DNA of 64,000 nt from Streptomyces sp. WMMB303 (GTDB lineage Bacteria > Actinomycetota > Actinomycetes > Streptomycetales > Streptomycetaceae): contig NZ_JARKIN010000001.1 of NCBI RefSeq assembly GCF_029351045.1, positions 6,293,001 through 6,357,000 of the forward strand, given 5' to 3'. Made by a program: the position numbers and the translations under genes. Positions 34,355-43,488 of the stretch are shown here, in pieces. The notes below the pieces were generated by a model. The model did not search any database, was not told the origin of the DNA, and saw only the letters and a list, made by a program, of their open reading frames with translations. The first letter of the stretch is position 1. Each line of letters begins with the position of its first letter.

Positions 34355-37168
34355 TCAGGCGCCGTTCTCGTCCCAGGTGCGCAGCGCGGTGCTGAAGACC
34401 TGCTCGCGGCCCGGGTCCGCGGTGTCGTAGCCGCTCTCGGCGTAGATGCTGTACTCGGTGCCGTCCTCGGCCACGTACGCCTGGTCGACGGCGTGGATGG
34501 TGCGGCCCGTGTCGTCGGAGGTGTAGACGAACTCCCAGCGGGCGCCGGGCCGTCCCCGGAAGGTGTTCGCGGTCAGCTCCAGCCGCCGGTAGCCGTCGCG
34601 CTTGGCGGCGCCCTTCTCCAGGGTGCGGAAGTTCTCGTACGAGGTCTGGCCCGTGTTGCGGATGACCCCGATGCGCAGGTAGTCGTCGCTGCCCGGTGCC
34701 TCGTAGTCGATCTGGGTGCCCTGCACCGTGCGCTGCCAGCCCTCCCGCACCCCGACGGAGAACCCTTCCGGATCGTCGGCCCTGGTGAACCCCTCGGGCA
34801 GCGAGGTGCGCTGTGGGGAACCGGGGGTTCCGCCCTCCCCGTCCTCCTCGGTGCCGGCGCCGGACGCGCTCGCCGAGGGGGTGGGTCCGGGCGTCCGGCT
34901 GCTCGCGTCGCCGGGCTCCGGCGACGCGGACGGGGACGACTTCTCCCCGGCTGCGGACTTCTCGGCGGCCGCGGTGTCGTCGCCGTCCTTCCCGTCGCCG
35001 CCCGCCAGATGGAGGATGCCGCCGGTCGCGGCGCCCACGACGAGGAACGCCGCCAGGACCAGGCCCGCCCAGGTGAGACCGCGGCGGCGCGGCGGCGGCG
35101 GGACCGGACCGCCGCCGCCCGGCACCGGACCGGCCAGGGTGTCGCCCGCGGGGTGACCGCCGCCCGGCGCGCCCTGCTGCGGGCCGGCGTACGGGGGCGG
35201 CCACGGCGCTCCGGCCGGGGCGCCGTACGGGGCGGGGTAGGCGCCCGGGACCGAGCCGTCCGCCCCCGCCGGGCCGCCCGGGCCGCCCCCGCGGCCGAAT
35301 CGGGCGCGCAGGAACGGGACCAGCAGCGCACCGCCGTAGGACCACAGCAGCGCGAACAGCATCAGTTCGGCGATGCCTGCGCCGACCTCCGCGCTGGAGG
35401 TGAAGGACTCGCCGGTGCCGAAGTCGCTGTCGAGGCCGTTTCCCGTGTCGGTGCCGTAACCGTCGCCGAGGCCGCCGTCGCCGAGCCCGCCATCACCGAG
35501 GCCGCCGCCGAGCGCGCCGTCACCGAGCCCGCCGCCGCCCACGGGGCCGGACGCCTGGTGGAAGCGGGCCTCGAAGCCCATCCCGGCCACCGCGACGACC
35601 AGCAGCAGGCCCAGCACGAAGAACCCGGCGGCCAGCAACTGCTCGCCGCGTCGGGCGCTGCGCCGGGCGACCAGGGTGCCCAGCAGCAGCGCGCAGGCCA
35701 GCCCGCCGGCCAGGGCGCCCACCACCGCCCAGCCGTCGGCGAGGTCGCTCAGCTCCCCGTAGCCCAGCGACTCCCGGCCGGTGTGCCAGCTGCCGAAGTC
35801 CCACCGCACGTCGAGCGGCGCGCCCCAGGCCAGCGCGAGGCCGAGCGCGCCGACGTTGGGCAGCATCACCAGCAGCCCCCACACGTCGTCCGCGGTGATC
35901 TCGTCCGCTGAGGCGAGCAGGACGACGAGCATGACGACGGAGGCCAGCGCGAGCACGCACACCAGCGCGAGCCCCGCCGTCCGCAGCGCGCCCACCACGG
36001 CACGCACTCCGGGGCCCGCGGCCGCCACGGCGCCCGTTCCGCCGCGGGTCAGCACGAGCGCCGCCACCAGGGTCGAGAGCAGGAACGCCCACAGCAGGGT
36101 GAGCCCCGGCGCGGAGTTCAGCTCCAGGCCCTCATACGAGGGGGCCGCGTACAGCCCCAGGAGCAGGCCGCCGACTCCGCACAGCAGGCCGATCCGCAGC
36201 GCCGCCTCCAGCCCGGCCGACGGCCCGGCCGGAACCGTCCGGCGGCTCGTGACGCGGGCCGCCACGGCGAGCGCGGCGACCCACAGCACGGTGGCCAGCA
36301 GCGGCAGCCCGGAGACCTCGGCCTCGCCGACCACGCGGTCGCCCCCGACAGCGGTGCTGCCGTCGGACGAGACCCCGAACCCGCCCCCGATGCCCCGCAG
36401 CAGCGCGGCCAGCGCGACCCGCATCCGGGTGCCCCAGCCGATGTCGAGGTCGTCGAGGTCGTCGTCGGACCAGAGACCGAGCGCGCAGGCGGCCACCAGC
36501 AGCAGCCCCAGCGGCCAGGCGGCGACCCGCAGGGCCGCGGCCCAGTCGCCCTTCACGGTCCGGGACAGGAACAGTCCGAGCGGCGTCGGCCCGCCGGGCA
36601 CGCCCGGCGGAGGAGGTGGCTGCGGAGGCGGCGGCGCCCAGGTCGCCGCGGCGGACGGCGTGCCGGTCGGTGTGGCGGGTGGCGCGGTCGGCGGCACGGG
36701 CTGCGTGACGGTCGGCGGCGCGCTCGGCGGCGCCGGTTGGGCCGGCAGGGAGGTCCGGGTCGGGATATAACCGGGTGGGGCGGGTGGGGTGGGGGGAGCC
36801 CCCGGCGCAGGCGGGGCGGCGGGCGCCGGGGGAGCGCCGGGGGCAGCCGCGACGTCAGAAGCGGGCGCTGCGCTCGACGCAGACGGAGCGTCAGCAGCCG
36901 GTGCCGCGCCCGACGCGGACGCGCCGTCAGAAGCGGTGGCCGCAGCAGGAGCAGACGGCGCATCAGGTGCGACCGGACCGGAGGGGGTTCCCGGCTCCGA
37001 GGGCGTCGGCTCGGCCGCGGTCGATCCCGGCTCCCCCGGAACCGTCGGGGCCTCGGGCGGGGTGGCCGGTGCCGTGGGGGCGCCGCACGACATGCAGAAG
37101 CGGGCCTCGGCGGGAGAGGCCGTGCCGCACTGCGCACAGCGCTGCGGGGACGGCGGAGGGGACGACAT
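34355..37168 (-). CDS. large zinc-ribbon, proline-rich multi-pass membrane protein
   Basis: A 937-aa protein of unusual build. A short zinc ribbon (CAQCGTASPAEARFCMSCG, residues about 10-28) leads into some 200 residues of Pro/Ala/Ser/Thr, then a hydrophobic region with about a dozen membrane helices, a Gly/Asp-rich repeat stretch (GLGDGALGGGLGDGGLGDGG), a Pro/Gly segment, one more membrane helix (TWAGLVLAAFLVVGAATGGI) and an extracytoplasmic domain of about 190 residues ending in FSTALRTWDENGA. It may belong to the large hydrophobic streptophobe-type proteins of Streptomyces. The ATG with zinc-ribbon start is used; an earlier in-frame ATG exists. It stands between menG and the reductase gene. 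Function unknown. Confidence 0.7.
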   Translation of the reverse strand: MSSPPPSPQRCAQCGTASPAEARFCMSCGAPTAPATPPEAPTVPGEPGSTAAEPTPSEPGTPSGPVAPDAPSAPAAATASDGASASGAAPAADAPSASSAAPASDVAAAPGAPPAPAAPPAPGAPPTPPAPPGYIPTRTSLPAQPAPPSAPPTVTQPVPPTAPPATPTGTPSAAATWAPPPPQPPPPPGVPGGPTPLGLFLSRTVKGDWAAALRVAAWPLGLLLVAACALGLWSDDDLDDLDIGWGTRMRVALAALLRGIGGGFGVSSDGSTAVGGDRVVGEAEVSGLPLLATVLWVAALAVAARVTSRRTVPAGPSAGLEAALRIGLLCGVGGLLLGLYAAPSYEGLELNSAPGLTLLWAFLLSTLVAALVLTRGGTGAVAAAGPGVRAVVGALRTAGLALVCVLALASVVMLVVLLASADEITADDVWGLLVMLPNVGALGLALAWGAPLDVRWDFGSWHTGRESLGYGELSDLADGWAVVGALAGGLACALLLGTLVARRSARRGEQLLAAGFFVLGLLLVVAVAGMGFEARFHQASGPVGGGGLGDGALGGGLGDGGLGDGGLGDGYGTDTGNGLDSDFGTGESFTSSAEVGAGIAELMLFALLWSYGGALLVPFLRARFGRGGGPGGPAGADGSVPGAYPAPYGAPAGAPWPPPYAGPQQGAPGGGHPAGDTLAGPVPGGGGPVPPPPRRRGLTWAGLVLAAFLVVGAATGGILHLAGGDGKDGDDTAAAEKSAAGEKSSPSASPEPGDASSRTPGPTPSASASGAGTEEDGEGGTPGSPQRTSLPEGFTRADDPEGFSVGVREGWQRTVQGTQIDYEAPGSDDYLRIGVIRNTGQTSYENFRTLEKGAAKRDGYRRLELTANTFRGRPGARWEFVYTSDDTGRTIHAVDQAYVAEDGTEYSIYAESGYDTADPGREQVFSTALRTWDENGA

Positions 37169-37324
37169 GGCGCTCCGGTGGGTTCGGGACGACGAAACGG
37201 CACCCGTGGGCACCGCGCGTACGCGGACGGATACGGGGGGCGGTTCCATCGTTCCGCCGAACTCACCTCGACGGAAGGAGATTTATCCAAGCGCAACCCG
37301 GCACCGGCTGCGGGAGGGGCGCGG

Positions 37325-37356
37325 CGCACGCCGAACGCGCCGCACGCCGAACGCGC
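37325..37356. repeat. two tandem copies of a 16-bp sequence after menG
   Basis: CGCACGCCGAACGCGC occurs twice in a row, inside the loop of an imperfect inverted repeat (GCGGGAG...CTCCCGC with inner CGCGGCG/CGCCGCG). The whole element follows the menG stop and probably serves as its terminator. Confidence 0.6.
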
Positions 37357-37389
37357 CGCGCGGCTCCCGCTGCGCAACCGTGCGCCGGC

Positions 37390-38088
37390 TCAGGCGGCTG
37401 GGCGGAACCCGCGGTGCAGGGCGACGATGCCGCCGCTCAGGTTGCGCCAGGCCACCCGGCCCCAGCCCGCGTCCTGCAGGCGCGCCGCGAGCGCGGACTG
37501 GTCGGGCCAGGCGCGGATGGACTCCGCGAGATAGACGTACGCGTCCGGGCTGCTGCTGACGCGCCGGGCGAGCGGCGGCAGCGCGCGCATCAGGTACTCG
37601 GTGTAGACGGTGCGGAACGGCGTCCAGGTGGGATGGCTGAACTCGCAGATCAGCACCCGGCCGCCGGGCTTGGTGACCCGCAGCAGCTCGGCGAGCGCGG
37701 TGTCCACGGCGCTGACGTTGCGCAGCCCGAAGGAGAGGGTCACGGCGTCGAACACGGCGTCGGCGAACGGGAGTCGGGTCGCGTCCCCGGCGGTGAACGG
37801 CATCCAGGGGTGGCGCCGCTTCCCCTCGCGCAGCATGCCCAGCGAGAAGTCGCACGGCACGGTGAACGCGCCGGCCTCCACGAAGGGCAGCGACGAGGTG
37901 CCGGTACCGGCCGCGAGGTCGAGCACCCGCTCACCCGGGCGCGCGTCCACGGCCTCGGCGACCGCCCGCCGCCACAGCCGGGTCTGGCCGAGCGAGAGCA
38001 CGTCGTTGGTGAGGTCGTACCTGGCCGCCACGTCGTCGAACATGGCCGCGACCTCGTGCGGCTTCTTCTCCAGGGATGCCCGCGTCAC
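37390..38088 (-). CDS. menG: demethylmenaquinone methyltransferase
   Basis: A 232-aa SAM-dependent methyltransferase of the UbiE/MenG family, which methylates demethylmenaquinone in the final head-group step. Signatures are FDDVAARYDLTNDVLSLGQTRLWRR at the N-terminus (about residues 17-40), the SAM motif VLDLAAGTGTSSLPF, GDATRLPFAD, the family motif SFGLRNV and LRVTKPGGRVLICEFS. It lies near mqnC and mqnA, which suits the same pathway. Confidence 0.95.
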   Translation of the reverse strand: MTRASLEKKPHEVAAMFDDVAARYDLTNDVLSLGQTRLWRRAVAEAVDARPGERVLDLAAGTGTSSLPFVEAGAFTVPCDFSLGMLREGKRRHPWMPFTAGDATRLPFADAVFDAVTLSFGLRNVSAVDTALAELLRVTKPGGRVLICEFSHPTWTPFRTVYTEYLMRALPPLARRVSSSPDAYVYLAESIRAWPDQSALAARLQDAGWGRVAWRNLSGGIVALHRGFRPAA

Positions 38089-38146
38089 TTCTCGTCCGTC
38101 CGCTCGTCCGCTCGTTCGCCGCCCGTCGGCATACCCGGCCCGCTGG

Positions 38147-39352
38147 TCAGTTCGCGTCGATGAGCGCGAGCTCGGGGTGGGCCGTACCCCCGTCGATGGC
38201 CGTGGAGGACAGGTGCGAGACGGCCCGGTCGTCCACCGGGTCGTCCGCCGGGTCGTCGTGCACCACCAGGTGCTCGTAGGTGGTGGCGCGCTGCGCCGGG
38301 ACCCGGCCCGCCTTGCGGATGAGGTCGATCAGCTCCATCCGGTTGGAGCGGTGCTTGGCGCCGGCCGAGGAGACCACGTTCTCCTCCAGCATCACCGAGC
38401 CGAGGTCGTCGGCGCCGTAGTGCAGCGAGAGCTGCCCGATGTCCTTGCCGGTGGTCAGCCAGGAGCCCTGGATGTGGGCGACGTTGTCCAGGAAGATCCG
38501 CGCGATGGCGATCATCCGCAGGTACTCGAAGACGGTCGCCTGCGTCTGCCCCTTCAGGTGGTTGTTCTCCGGCTGGTAGGTGTACGGGATGAAGGCCCGG
38601 AAGCCGCCGCTGCGGTCCTGCACGTCGCGGATCATCCGCAGGTGCTCGATCCGCTCGGCGTTGGTCTCGCCGGTGCCCATCAGCATGGTGGAGGTGGACT
38701 CGACACCGAGGTCGTGGGCGATCTCCATGATCTCCAGCCAGCGCTCGCCCGACTCCTTGAGCGGCGCGATGGCCTTCCGGGGCCGCGCGGGCAGCAGTTC
38801 GGCGCCGGCGCCCGCGAAGGAGTCGAGCCCCGCAGCGTGGATGCGCTCGATCGCCTCCTTCGGGGTCACCCCGGAGATCCGCGCCATGTGCTCGACCTCG
38901 CTGGCCCCCAGCGAGTGGATGACCAGCTCGGGGAACGCCTTCTTGATCGCGGCGAAGTGCTCCTCGTAGTACTCCACGCCGAAGTCCGGATGGTGGCCGC
39001 CCTGGAACATGATCTGGGTGCCGCCGAGCTCCACCGTCTCCGCGCAGCGGCGCAGGATGTCGTCCAGGTCGCGGATCCACACCTTGTCGCTCTTGGGCGA
39101 GGCGTAGAAGGCGCAGAACTTGCAGGCCGTCACGCACGAGTTGGTGTAGTTGATGTTCCGCTCGATGATGTACGTCGCGATGTGCTCGCTCCCGGCGTAC
39201 CGGCGGCGGCGCGCCTTGTCGGCGGCGGCGCCCAGCGCGTGCAGGGGCGCGTAGCGGTAGAGGTCGAGCGCCTCCTCGGGGGTGACGCGCCCGCCGGTGG
39301 CGGCGCGGTCGAGGGCGGAGAGCAGGTCGGCTTCCGACACGTGCGCTGTCAC
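38147..39352 (-). CDS. mqnC: cyclic dehypoxanthinyl futalosine synthase MqnC
   Basis: A 401-aa radical SAM enzyme of the futalosine menaquinone route that cyclises dehypoxanthinyl futalosine. The iron-sulfur motif is CVTACKFC (Cys73, Cys77, Cys80), and family sequences include FQGGHHPDFGVEYYEEHF, GAGAELLPARPRKAIAPLK and FIPYTYQPENNHLKG. The GTG start is supported by GGAGGG upstream. It is 58 nt upstream of menG in the same direction, so the two may be co-transcribed. Confidence 0.94.
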   Translation of the reverse strand: MTAHVSEADLLSALDRAATGGRVTPEEALDLYRYAPLHALGAAADKARRRRYAGSEHIATYIIERNINYTNSCVTACKFCAFYASPKSDKVWIRDLDDILRRCAETVELGGTQIMFQGGHHPDFGVEYYEEHFAAIKKAFPELVIHSLGASEVEHMARISGVTPKEAIERIHAAGLDSFAGAGAELLPARPRKAIAPLKESGERWLEIMEIAHDLGVESTSTMLMGTGETNAERIEHLRMIRDVQDRSGGFRAFIPYTYQPENNHLKGQTQATVFEYLRMIAIARIFLDNVAHIQGSWLTTGKDIGQLSLHYGADDLGSVMLEENVVSSAGAKHRSNRMELIDLIRKAGRVPAQRATTYEHLVVHDDPADDPVDDRAVSHLSSTAIDGGTAHPELALIDAN

Positions 39353-39440
39353 CGTGGCGTCCCTCCAAAGGTCGCGCAATCGACACATCTCGCCGCTTAC
39401 CACAGCACAGCGGCGCCGGACCAGCCTACGCCAGGGGTGC

Positions 39441-41294
39441 TCAGCGGATTCTCCGGAGTGTCCCCGCCGCGTATCCGCTGGTCTCCTCGTGCGACTCGTA
39501 GCGCAACCGGTCGTCCCCCCGCAGCCGGAATTCCTCGGCGGAGCCGCCCGCCGCACACAGCTTCGAGCCGGGCTCCGTGCCCGAGGCGTCGACCACCAGC
39601 CGGTCGTCGGTGGCCGACACCAGCTTCCAGCGCCCCGCGCACTCCGTGCCCGCCAGCTTCGAACTGCCGGTGGCGACGGTGTCGCCCGGGTCGCCCTCCT
39701 TCACCGTCACCGTCAAGGTGCCCAGCGGAACGCCCTTCCGGGAAGTGAGGTCGCCCCGCCAGGTGCCGACGAAATCCTCCGGCACCCCGGAGCCGTCACC
39801 GTCCGAGCCGCCTCCGGATCCTCCCCCGTCCGGCGGCTCCTTCGTCGCCTTGTCGGGCGGCCCCTTCGTCGCCGTCGGAGGCGGCTCGGCGGTGTTGTCG
39901 CGGCCGGAGTCGCCGACACCCGGCAGCAGTCCGGCGACGTAGCCGGTGCCCAGCAGCGCCGCCGCGACCACACAGGCGAGCGTGACCACCAGTGTGCAGC
40001 TCACCCGCCGCCGCGGACCGCCCGCCGCCTCCGCCGCGCCCGCCGGCCCGGCCGCTCCCTCTCCGCCCGCCGTACCGGCGGTGCGCTCGGCGTCCGGACC
40101 GGTTCCCAGGACGATCCGGGAGCGCCTGCCGGACGCCTCCGGCCCGGAGCCGTCGGCCGGAGGCGGAGCAGGGGCCGCCGCCGGCCCGATGGGTGCCGCC
40201 GGACCGGTGACGGGCTTGCCGTAGGAGGGGTCGGGCGGGCCGAAGCCCGGCGGTGCGGCGACGGGCTCGGGTGCGGCGTCGGGCGGCGGCGGGTACGGGA
40301 CGTGCGGCGTGCGCGGCGTGGACCGGCCTGCGGCGACGTCCGGGCCGTAGGCGGGCGTCGTGAACGGAACCGGGCCCGAGGTCTGCGGTGCCTGCGGCTC
40401 CAGCTCCAGCAGTTCGGCGGCCCGCCTGCCCAGCTGCTCCACCAGCGGCGCGGGGAGCCAGCCGCTCCGCATCAGCTCCTCGGCGCCGTCGGCGGAGCCG
40501 GCCAGTTCGGCCGCCAGCGCGTCCGGCGCCGGACGCTCGGCGGGGTCCTTGTCCAACGTGCGGGCCGCCGTCCCGCGCAACGCCTCGGGGAGGCCGTCCA
40601 GCCGGGCCTCGCCGTGTACGACGTGGTAGAGTAGCGCGGCCGAGGTGTCCCCGGGGAAGGGGTTCTCGCCCGTCCCCGCGAACACGAGCACCGCGCCGAG
40701 TGCGAAGACGTCGGAGGCGGCGGTGGCCCCCCGGCCGAGGATCTGCTCGGGCGCCATGTAGCCGGGCGAACCGACCGAGACGCCGGTCGAGGTGAGCGAG
40801 GCGGCACCTTCCACGGCCCGCGCGATACCGAAGTCGATCAGCCGGAGGCCGTCCGGGGTCAGCAGCACGTTGGAGGGCTTCACGTCCCGGTGCACCAGCC
40901 CCAGCCCGTGCACATGGGCCAGCGCCTCGGCCAGCCCGGCGCCCAGCGCCCGCACCGTCGCCTCGGGCAGCGGGCCGTGCTCGGCCACGGCCTGCGCCAG
41001 TGAGGGGCCCGCCACATAGCCGGTGGCCACCCACGGCACCGGTCCCTCGGTCCCGGCGTCCAGCACGGGTGCCGTCCAGGCGCCGCCGACCCGGTGGGCC
41101 CATTCCACCTCGCGCCGGAACCGGCGCCGGAACTCCTCGTCCACCGCGTGGTGCGGGTGCACGACCTTCACGGCCACCGTGCGGCCGGTGCCCGAGCGGG
41201 CCAGATACACCCGGCCCATGCCGCCCGCACCCAGTCGGCGCAGCAGTCGGTACTCGCCGAGCTGCCGCGGGTCCTCCGGCTCCAGCGGCTGCAT
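39441..41294 (-). CDS. membrane-anchored Ser/Thr protein kinase (PknB-like)
   Basis: A 617-aa kinase. The N-terminal catalytic domain has the Gly loop LGAGGMGRVYLA, Lys43 in VAVKVV, the catalytic loop HRDVKPSNVLL, DFGIAR and APEQ. Then come a Pro/Ala-rich juxtamembrane linker of about 150 residues, one membrane helix (TLVVTLACVVAAALLGTGYVAGLLPG region) and an extracytoplasmic domain of about 140 residues with no PASTA repeats. That sensor domain has two Cys pairs (AGTECAGRW, SKLCAAGG) and could bind a ligand or pair by disulfide. Signal and targets are unknown. It stands between mqnC and mqnA in the same direction. Confidence 0.9.
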   Translation of the reverse strand: MQPLEPEDPRQLGEYRLLRRLGAGGMGRVYLARSGTGRTVAVKVVHPHHAVDEEFRRRFRREVEWAHRVGGAWTAPVLDAGTEGPVPWVATGYVAGPSLAQAVAEHGPLPEATVRALGAGLAEALAHVHGLGLVHRDVKPSNVLLTPDGLRLIDFGIARAVEGAASLTSTGVSVGSPGYMAPEQILGRGATAASDVFALGAVLVFAGTGENPFPGDTSAALLYHVVHGEARLDGLPEALRGTAARTLDKDPAERPAPDALAAELAGSADGAEELMRSGWLPAPLVEQLGRRAAELLELEPQAPQTSGPVPFTTPAYGPDVAAGRSTPRTPHVPYPPPPDAAPEPVAAPPGFGPPDPSYGKPVTGPAAPIGPAAAPAPPPADGSGPEASGRRSRIVLGTGPDAERTAGTAGGEGAAGPAGAAEAAGGPRRRVSCTLVVTLACVVAAALLGTGYVAGLLPGVGDSGRDNTAEPPPTATKGPPDKATKEPPDGGGSGGGSDGDGSGVPEDFVGTWRGDLTSRKGVPLGTLTVTVKEGDPGDTVATGSSKLAGTECAGRWKLVSATDDRLVVDASGTEPGSKLCAAGGSAEEFRLRGDDRLRYESHEETSGYAAGTLRRIR

Positions 41295-41439
41295 GCACGC
41301 CCCCCTTGTCGCTGCCTCCGCCCCATCCCCCGGGCGTCCGCGCGCCTCGGCGCGGGATGTCCGCGGACAGCACCAGCCTATGCGCAGCGACCGGCCGCGC
41401 GGCCGTTCCCGGCACAGTTGGCGGGCGAGTGGGCAGGGC

Positions 41440-42300
41440 TCAGGGGCGCAGCATCTCCACCCGGACATCGGGCGGGAATCCGGTGGTCGCACCGGTGCGG
41501 CGGGCGAACTCGGCGACGCCTTCGAGCTGGCGCTCGCCGAACCGGAAGTCGAGCGTGGTGAAGTACCGCTCCAGCGTGGCCGGCTCGAAGATCTCGTAGC
41601 GCGCCGCGTGCTCGGCGACCTGGTCGACCTGCTCCATGGCCAGGTCGCGGGAGGCCAGGAAGGCCCGGTGCGTCTCGCGCACGGTCTCCGGGGCCCGCTC
41701 CAGGAAGTCGCGGCGCACGGCCCAGACCGCGAAGACGAACGGCAGCCCCGTCCACTCCTTCCACAGCCGCCCCAGATCGTGCACCTGGAGGTCCTGCTCG
41801 GGCAGCTGCCGCAGATACGCACGCAGTCCCACGTCGCCGATGACGACGGCGGCGTCCGCCTCCTTCATCATCCGCTCCAGGTCGGGCGGGCACGTGTAGT
41901 ACTCGGGCCGCACGCCGTAGCGCTCGGCGAGCAGCAGCTGGGCGAGCCGTACGGAGGTGCGCGACGTGGAGCCGAGCGCGACCCGGGCGCCGTCAAGACG
42001 GTCGAGCGGGACGCGCGAGACGATCTCGCAGGACATCACGTCGCCGTCGCAGCCGACGGCGATGTCCGGGAGCGCGACGAGGTCGTCGGCGTTGCGGAGG
42101 AACTCCACGAGGGTGACGGGACCCATGTCGAGCCGGCCGTCGATGATCATCTCGCTGAGCTTCTCGGGGGTGTCCCGGGTGAGATCCAGGTCCAGCAGCG
42201 TGTGGGTGTGGACCAGGCCCCAGTACAGCGGAAGACAATTGAGGAACTGGATGTGCGCGACGCGGGGGCGGGTGCGCACATGCCTCGGTTTCGCAGTCAC
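41440..42300 (-). CDS. mqnA: chorismate dehydratase MqnA
   Basis: A 286-aa enzyme that dehydrates chorismate to 3-enolpyruvylbenzoate, the entry into the futalosine menaquinone pathway. It has the bilobed periplasmic-binding-protein fold of DUF178. Visible family features are VAHIQFLNCLPLYWGL, the SRTSVRLAQLLL loop, VVIGDVGLRAYL and WTGLPFVFAVWAVR. The GTG start at 42300 is used because family similarity begins there. It is separated from the kinase gene by 145 nt. Confidence 0.93.
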   Translation of the reverse strand: MTAKPRHVRTRPRVAHIQFLNCLPLYWGLVHTHTLLDLDLTRDTPEKLSEMIIDGRLDMGPVTLVEFLRNADDLVALPDIAVGCDGDVMSCEIVSRVPLDRLDGARVALGSTSRTSVRLAQLLLAERYGVRPEYYTCPPDLERMMKEADAAVVIGDVGLRAYLRQLPEQDLQVHDLGRLWKEWTGLPFVFAVWAVRRDFLERAPETVRETHRAFLASRDLAMEQVDQVAEHAARYEIFEPATLERYFTTLDFRFGERQLEGVAEFARRTGATTGFPPDVRVEMLRP

Positions 42301-42444
42301 TCTCCGGAGAGTACGCCCCGGCCCGCACCCCTTCGCGCGGGGTCCCGCGGCGGGGCCGGGCGGATTCCTCCGCCGGGCTGTACGGGGTTTTCCCGCTGGC
42401 GCGACGCATGATCGGCAGCCCTTCCACCCCGCGCCCCACCGTGC

Positions 42445-42516
42445 TAGGCTCAGAGCCAAGTTGCAGTTTGGTTTCCCTTGCAGTACAGAGCCTGCGGAGC
42501 ATGTGACCGCGGGCTC
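42445..42516 (+). promoter_or_regulatory. promoter and structured 5' leader of the cold-shock gene
   Basis: A -10-like TAGGCT at 42445-42450 is followed by a leader of about 125 nt with a 10-bp stem (GAGCCTGCGG at 42488-42497 with CCGCGGGCTC at 42507-42516, one G-T pair). Cold-shock genes commonly have structured leaders. AAGGAGGGC precedes the ATG. No clear -35 box was assigned. Confidence 0.5.
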
Positions 42517-42583
42517 TCGTCGTTTTCAGGCTTCTTTGTGGGTTCTGGGAGCAGGGACACCCTTATAGGCCCAAGGAGGGCTT

Positions 42584-42787
42584 ATGGCTACCGGAACCGT
42601 TAAGTGGTTCAACGCCGAAAAGGGCTTCGGTTTCATCGCCCAGGACGGCGGCGGTCCCGATGTCTTCGTCCACTACTCCGCGATCAACGCATCCGGTTTC
42701 CGCTCTCTTGAGGAGAACCAGATGGTGACCTTCGATGTCACGCAGGGCCCCAAGGGCCCGCAGGCGGAGAACGTCACCGCGCAGTAG
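42584..42787 (+). CDS. cold-shock domain protein
   Basis: A 67-aa single cold-shock domain that binds single-stranded nucleic acid. RNP1 is GFGFIAQ and RNP2 VFVHYS, in TGTVKWFNAEKGFGFIAQDG and related sequence. Identical in layout to the abundant SC7.0/CspA-type proteins of streptomycetes. A strong AAGGAGGGC site precedes the ATG and a strong terminator follows, so it is monocistronic. Confidence 0.96.
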   Translation: MATGTVKWFNAEKGFGFIAQDGGGPDVFVHYSAINASGFRSLEENQMVTFDVTQGPKGPQAENVTAQ

Positions 42788-42809
42788 TCCCTGACTCTGC
42801 AGTATCCAA

Positions 42810-42836
42810 GGAGCCCCCGCCCACGGCGGGGGCTCC
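42810..42836 (+). terminator. terminator of the cold-shock gene
   Basis: A perfect 12-bp stem (GGAGCCCCCGCC and complement) with loop CAC, followed by TGCCTTTTCC, 22 nt past the stop. Confidence 0.85.
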
Positions 42837-42858
42837 TGCCTTTTCCGGTGCCTTTCCG

Positions 42859-42894
42859 ACCGGAGGCCGGCCGGTTACCCGGCCGGCCTCCGGT
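42859..42894. terminator. second terminator, facing the rpiB operon end
   Basis: A perfect stem of at least 15 bp (CCGGAGGCCGGCCGG and complement) with loop TTAC. It lies past the rpiB stop on the minus strand and past the csp terminator on the plus strand, so it probably closes the polyol operon. Confidence 0.75.
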
Positions 42895-42948
42895 ATCGGC
42901 ACCCGGGGGGCCGCACCTCCCCCCGCGGGATGCGGCACACCCGGGGAG

Positions 42949-43440
42949 TCAGCAGCCCTGTTCGTACTCCGCTATCGCGGCGACCTTCGCCGCCGAGGCC
43001 GACCCCTCGTCGAAGTGCTGGTCCAGCCATTCGTCGGCCAGGGTGCGGGCCAGCTCCAGGCCGATGACCCGCTGGCCGAAGCAGAGCACCTGCGCATTGT
43101 TGCTCAGGACGGAGCGCTGCACGGAGTAGCTGTCGTGCGCGGTGACGGCCCGGATGCCGGGCACCTTGTTGGCGCTGATGGCGACGCCCAGCCCGGTGCC
43201 GCAGACCAGCAGCGCCCGGTCGGCCTCGCCCTCGGCGACCCGGCGGGCCGCCTCCACGGCGACGTGCGGATAGGCCCGGCCGCGGTCCCCGCCGTCGCCG
43301 CCGACCCCGACATCGGTGACCTCGGCCACCCGGGCGTCGCCCAGCAGGTCCTTCTTGAGGGCTTCCTTGTAGTCGAGACCCGCGTCGTCGCAGCCCACGA
43401 CGACACGGAGAGGCCGGGGCGCTGCGGGGGTGCTGCTCAT
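42949..43440 (-). CDS. rpiB: RpiB/LacAB family sugar-phosphate isomerase
   Basis: A 163-aa aldose-ketose isomerase acting on phosphorylated sugars. The catalytic Cys lies in LLVCGTGLGVAISANKVPGIRA and the substrate loop in SYSVQRSVLSNNAQVLCFG. Family members isomerise ribose 5-phosphate, allose 6-phosphate or the tetrulose/erythrose 4-phosphates of tetritol breakdown. The dihydroxyacetone-kinase-like gene 48 nt upstream makes a tetrulose or pentulose phosphate the likelier substrate. AGGAGGA precedes the ATG. It is the last gene of the operon. Confidence 0.85.
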   Translation of the reverse strand: MSSTPAAPRPLRVVVGCDDAGLDYKEALKKDLLGDARVAEVTDVGVGGDGGDRGRAYPHVAVEAARRVAEGEADRALLVCGTGLGVAISANKVPGIRAVTAHDSYSVQRSVLSNNAQVLCFGQRVIGLELARTLADEWLDQHFDEGSASAAKVAAIAEYEQGC

Positions 43441-43488
43441 GGTGGTTCCTCCTGACGGAAGTGGGCGGTTCCGCGGGTGCGGTGGCCC

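Noticed and set aside
32903..35911. A 1002-codon plus-strand frame
   Set aside because: It lies opposite the reductase and zinc-ribbon membrane protein genes, has no recognisable domain and has the Arg/Gly/Val-rich composition of an antisense shadow.
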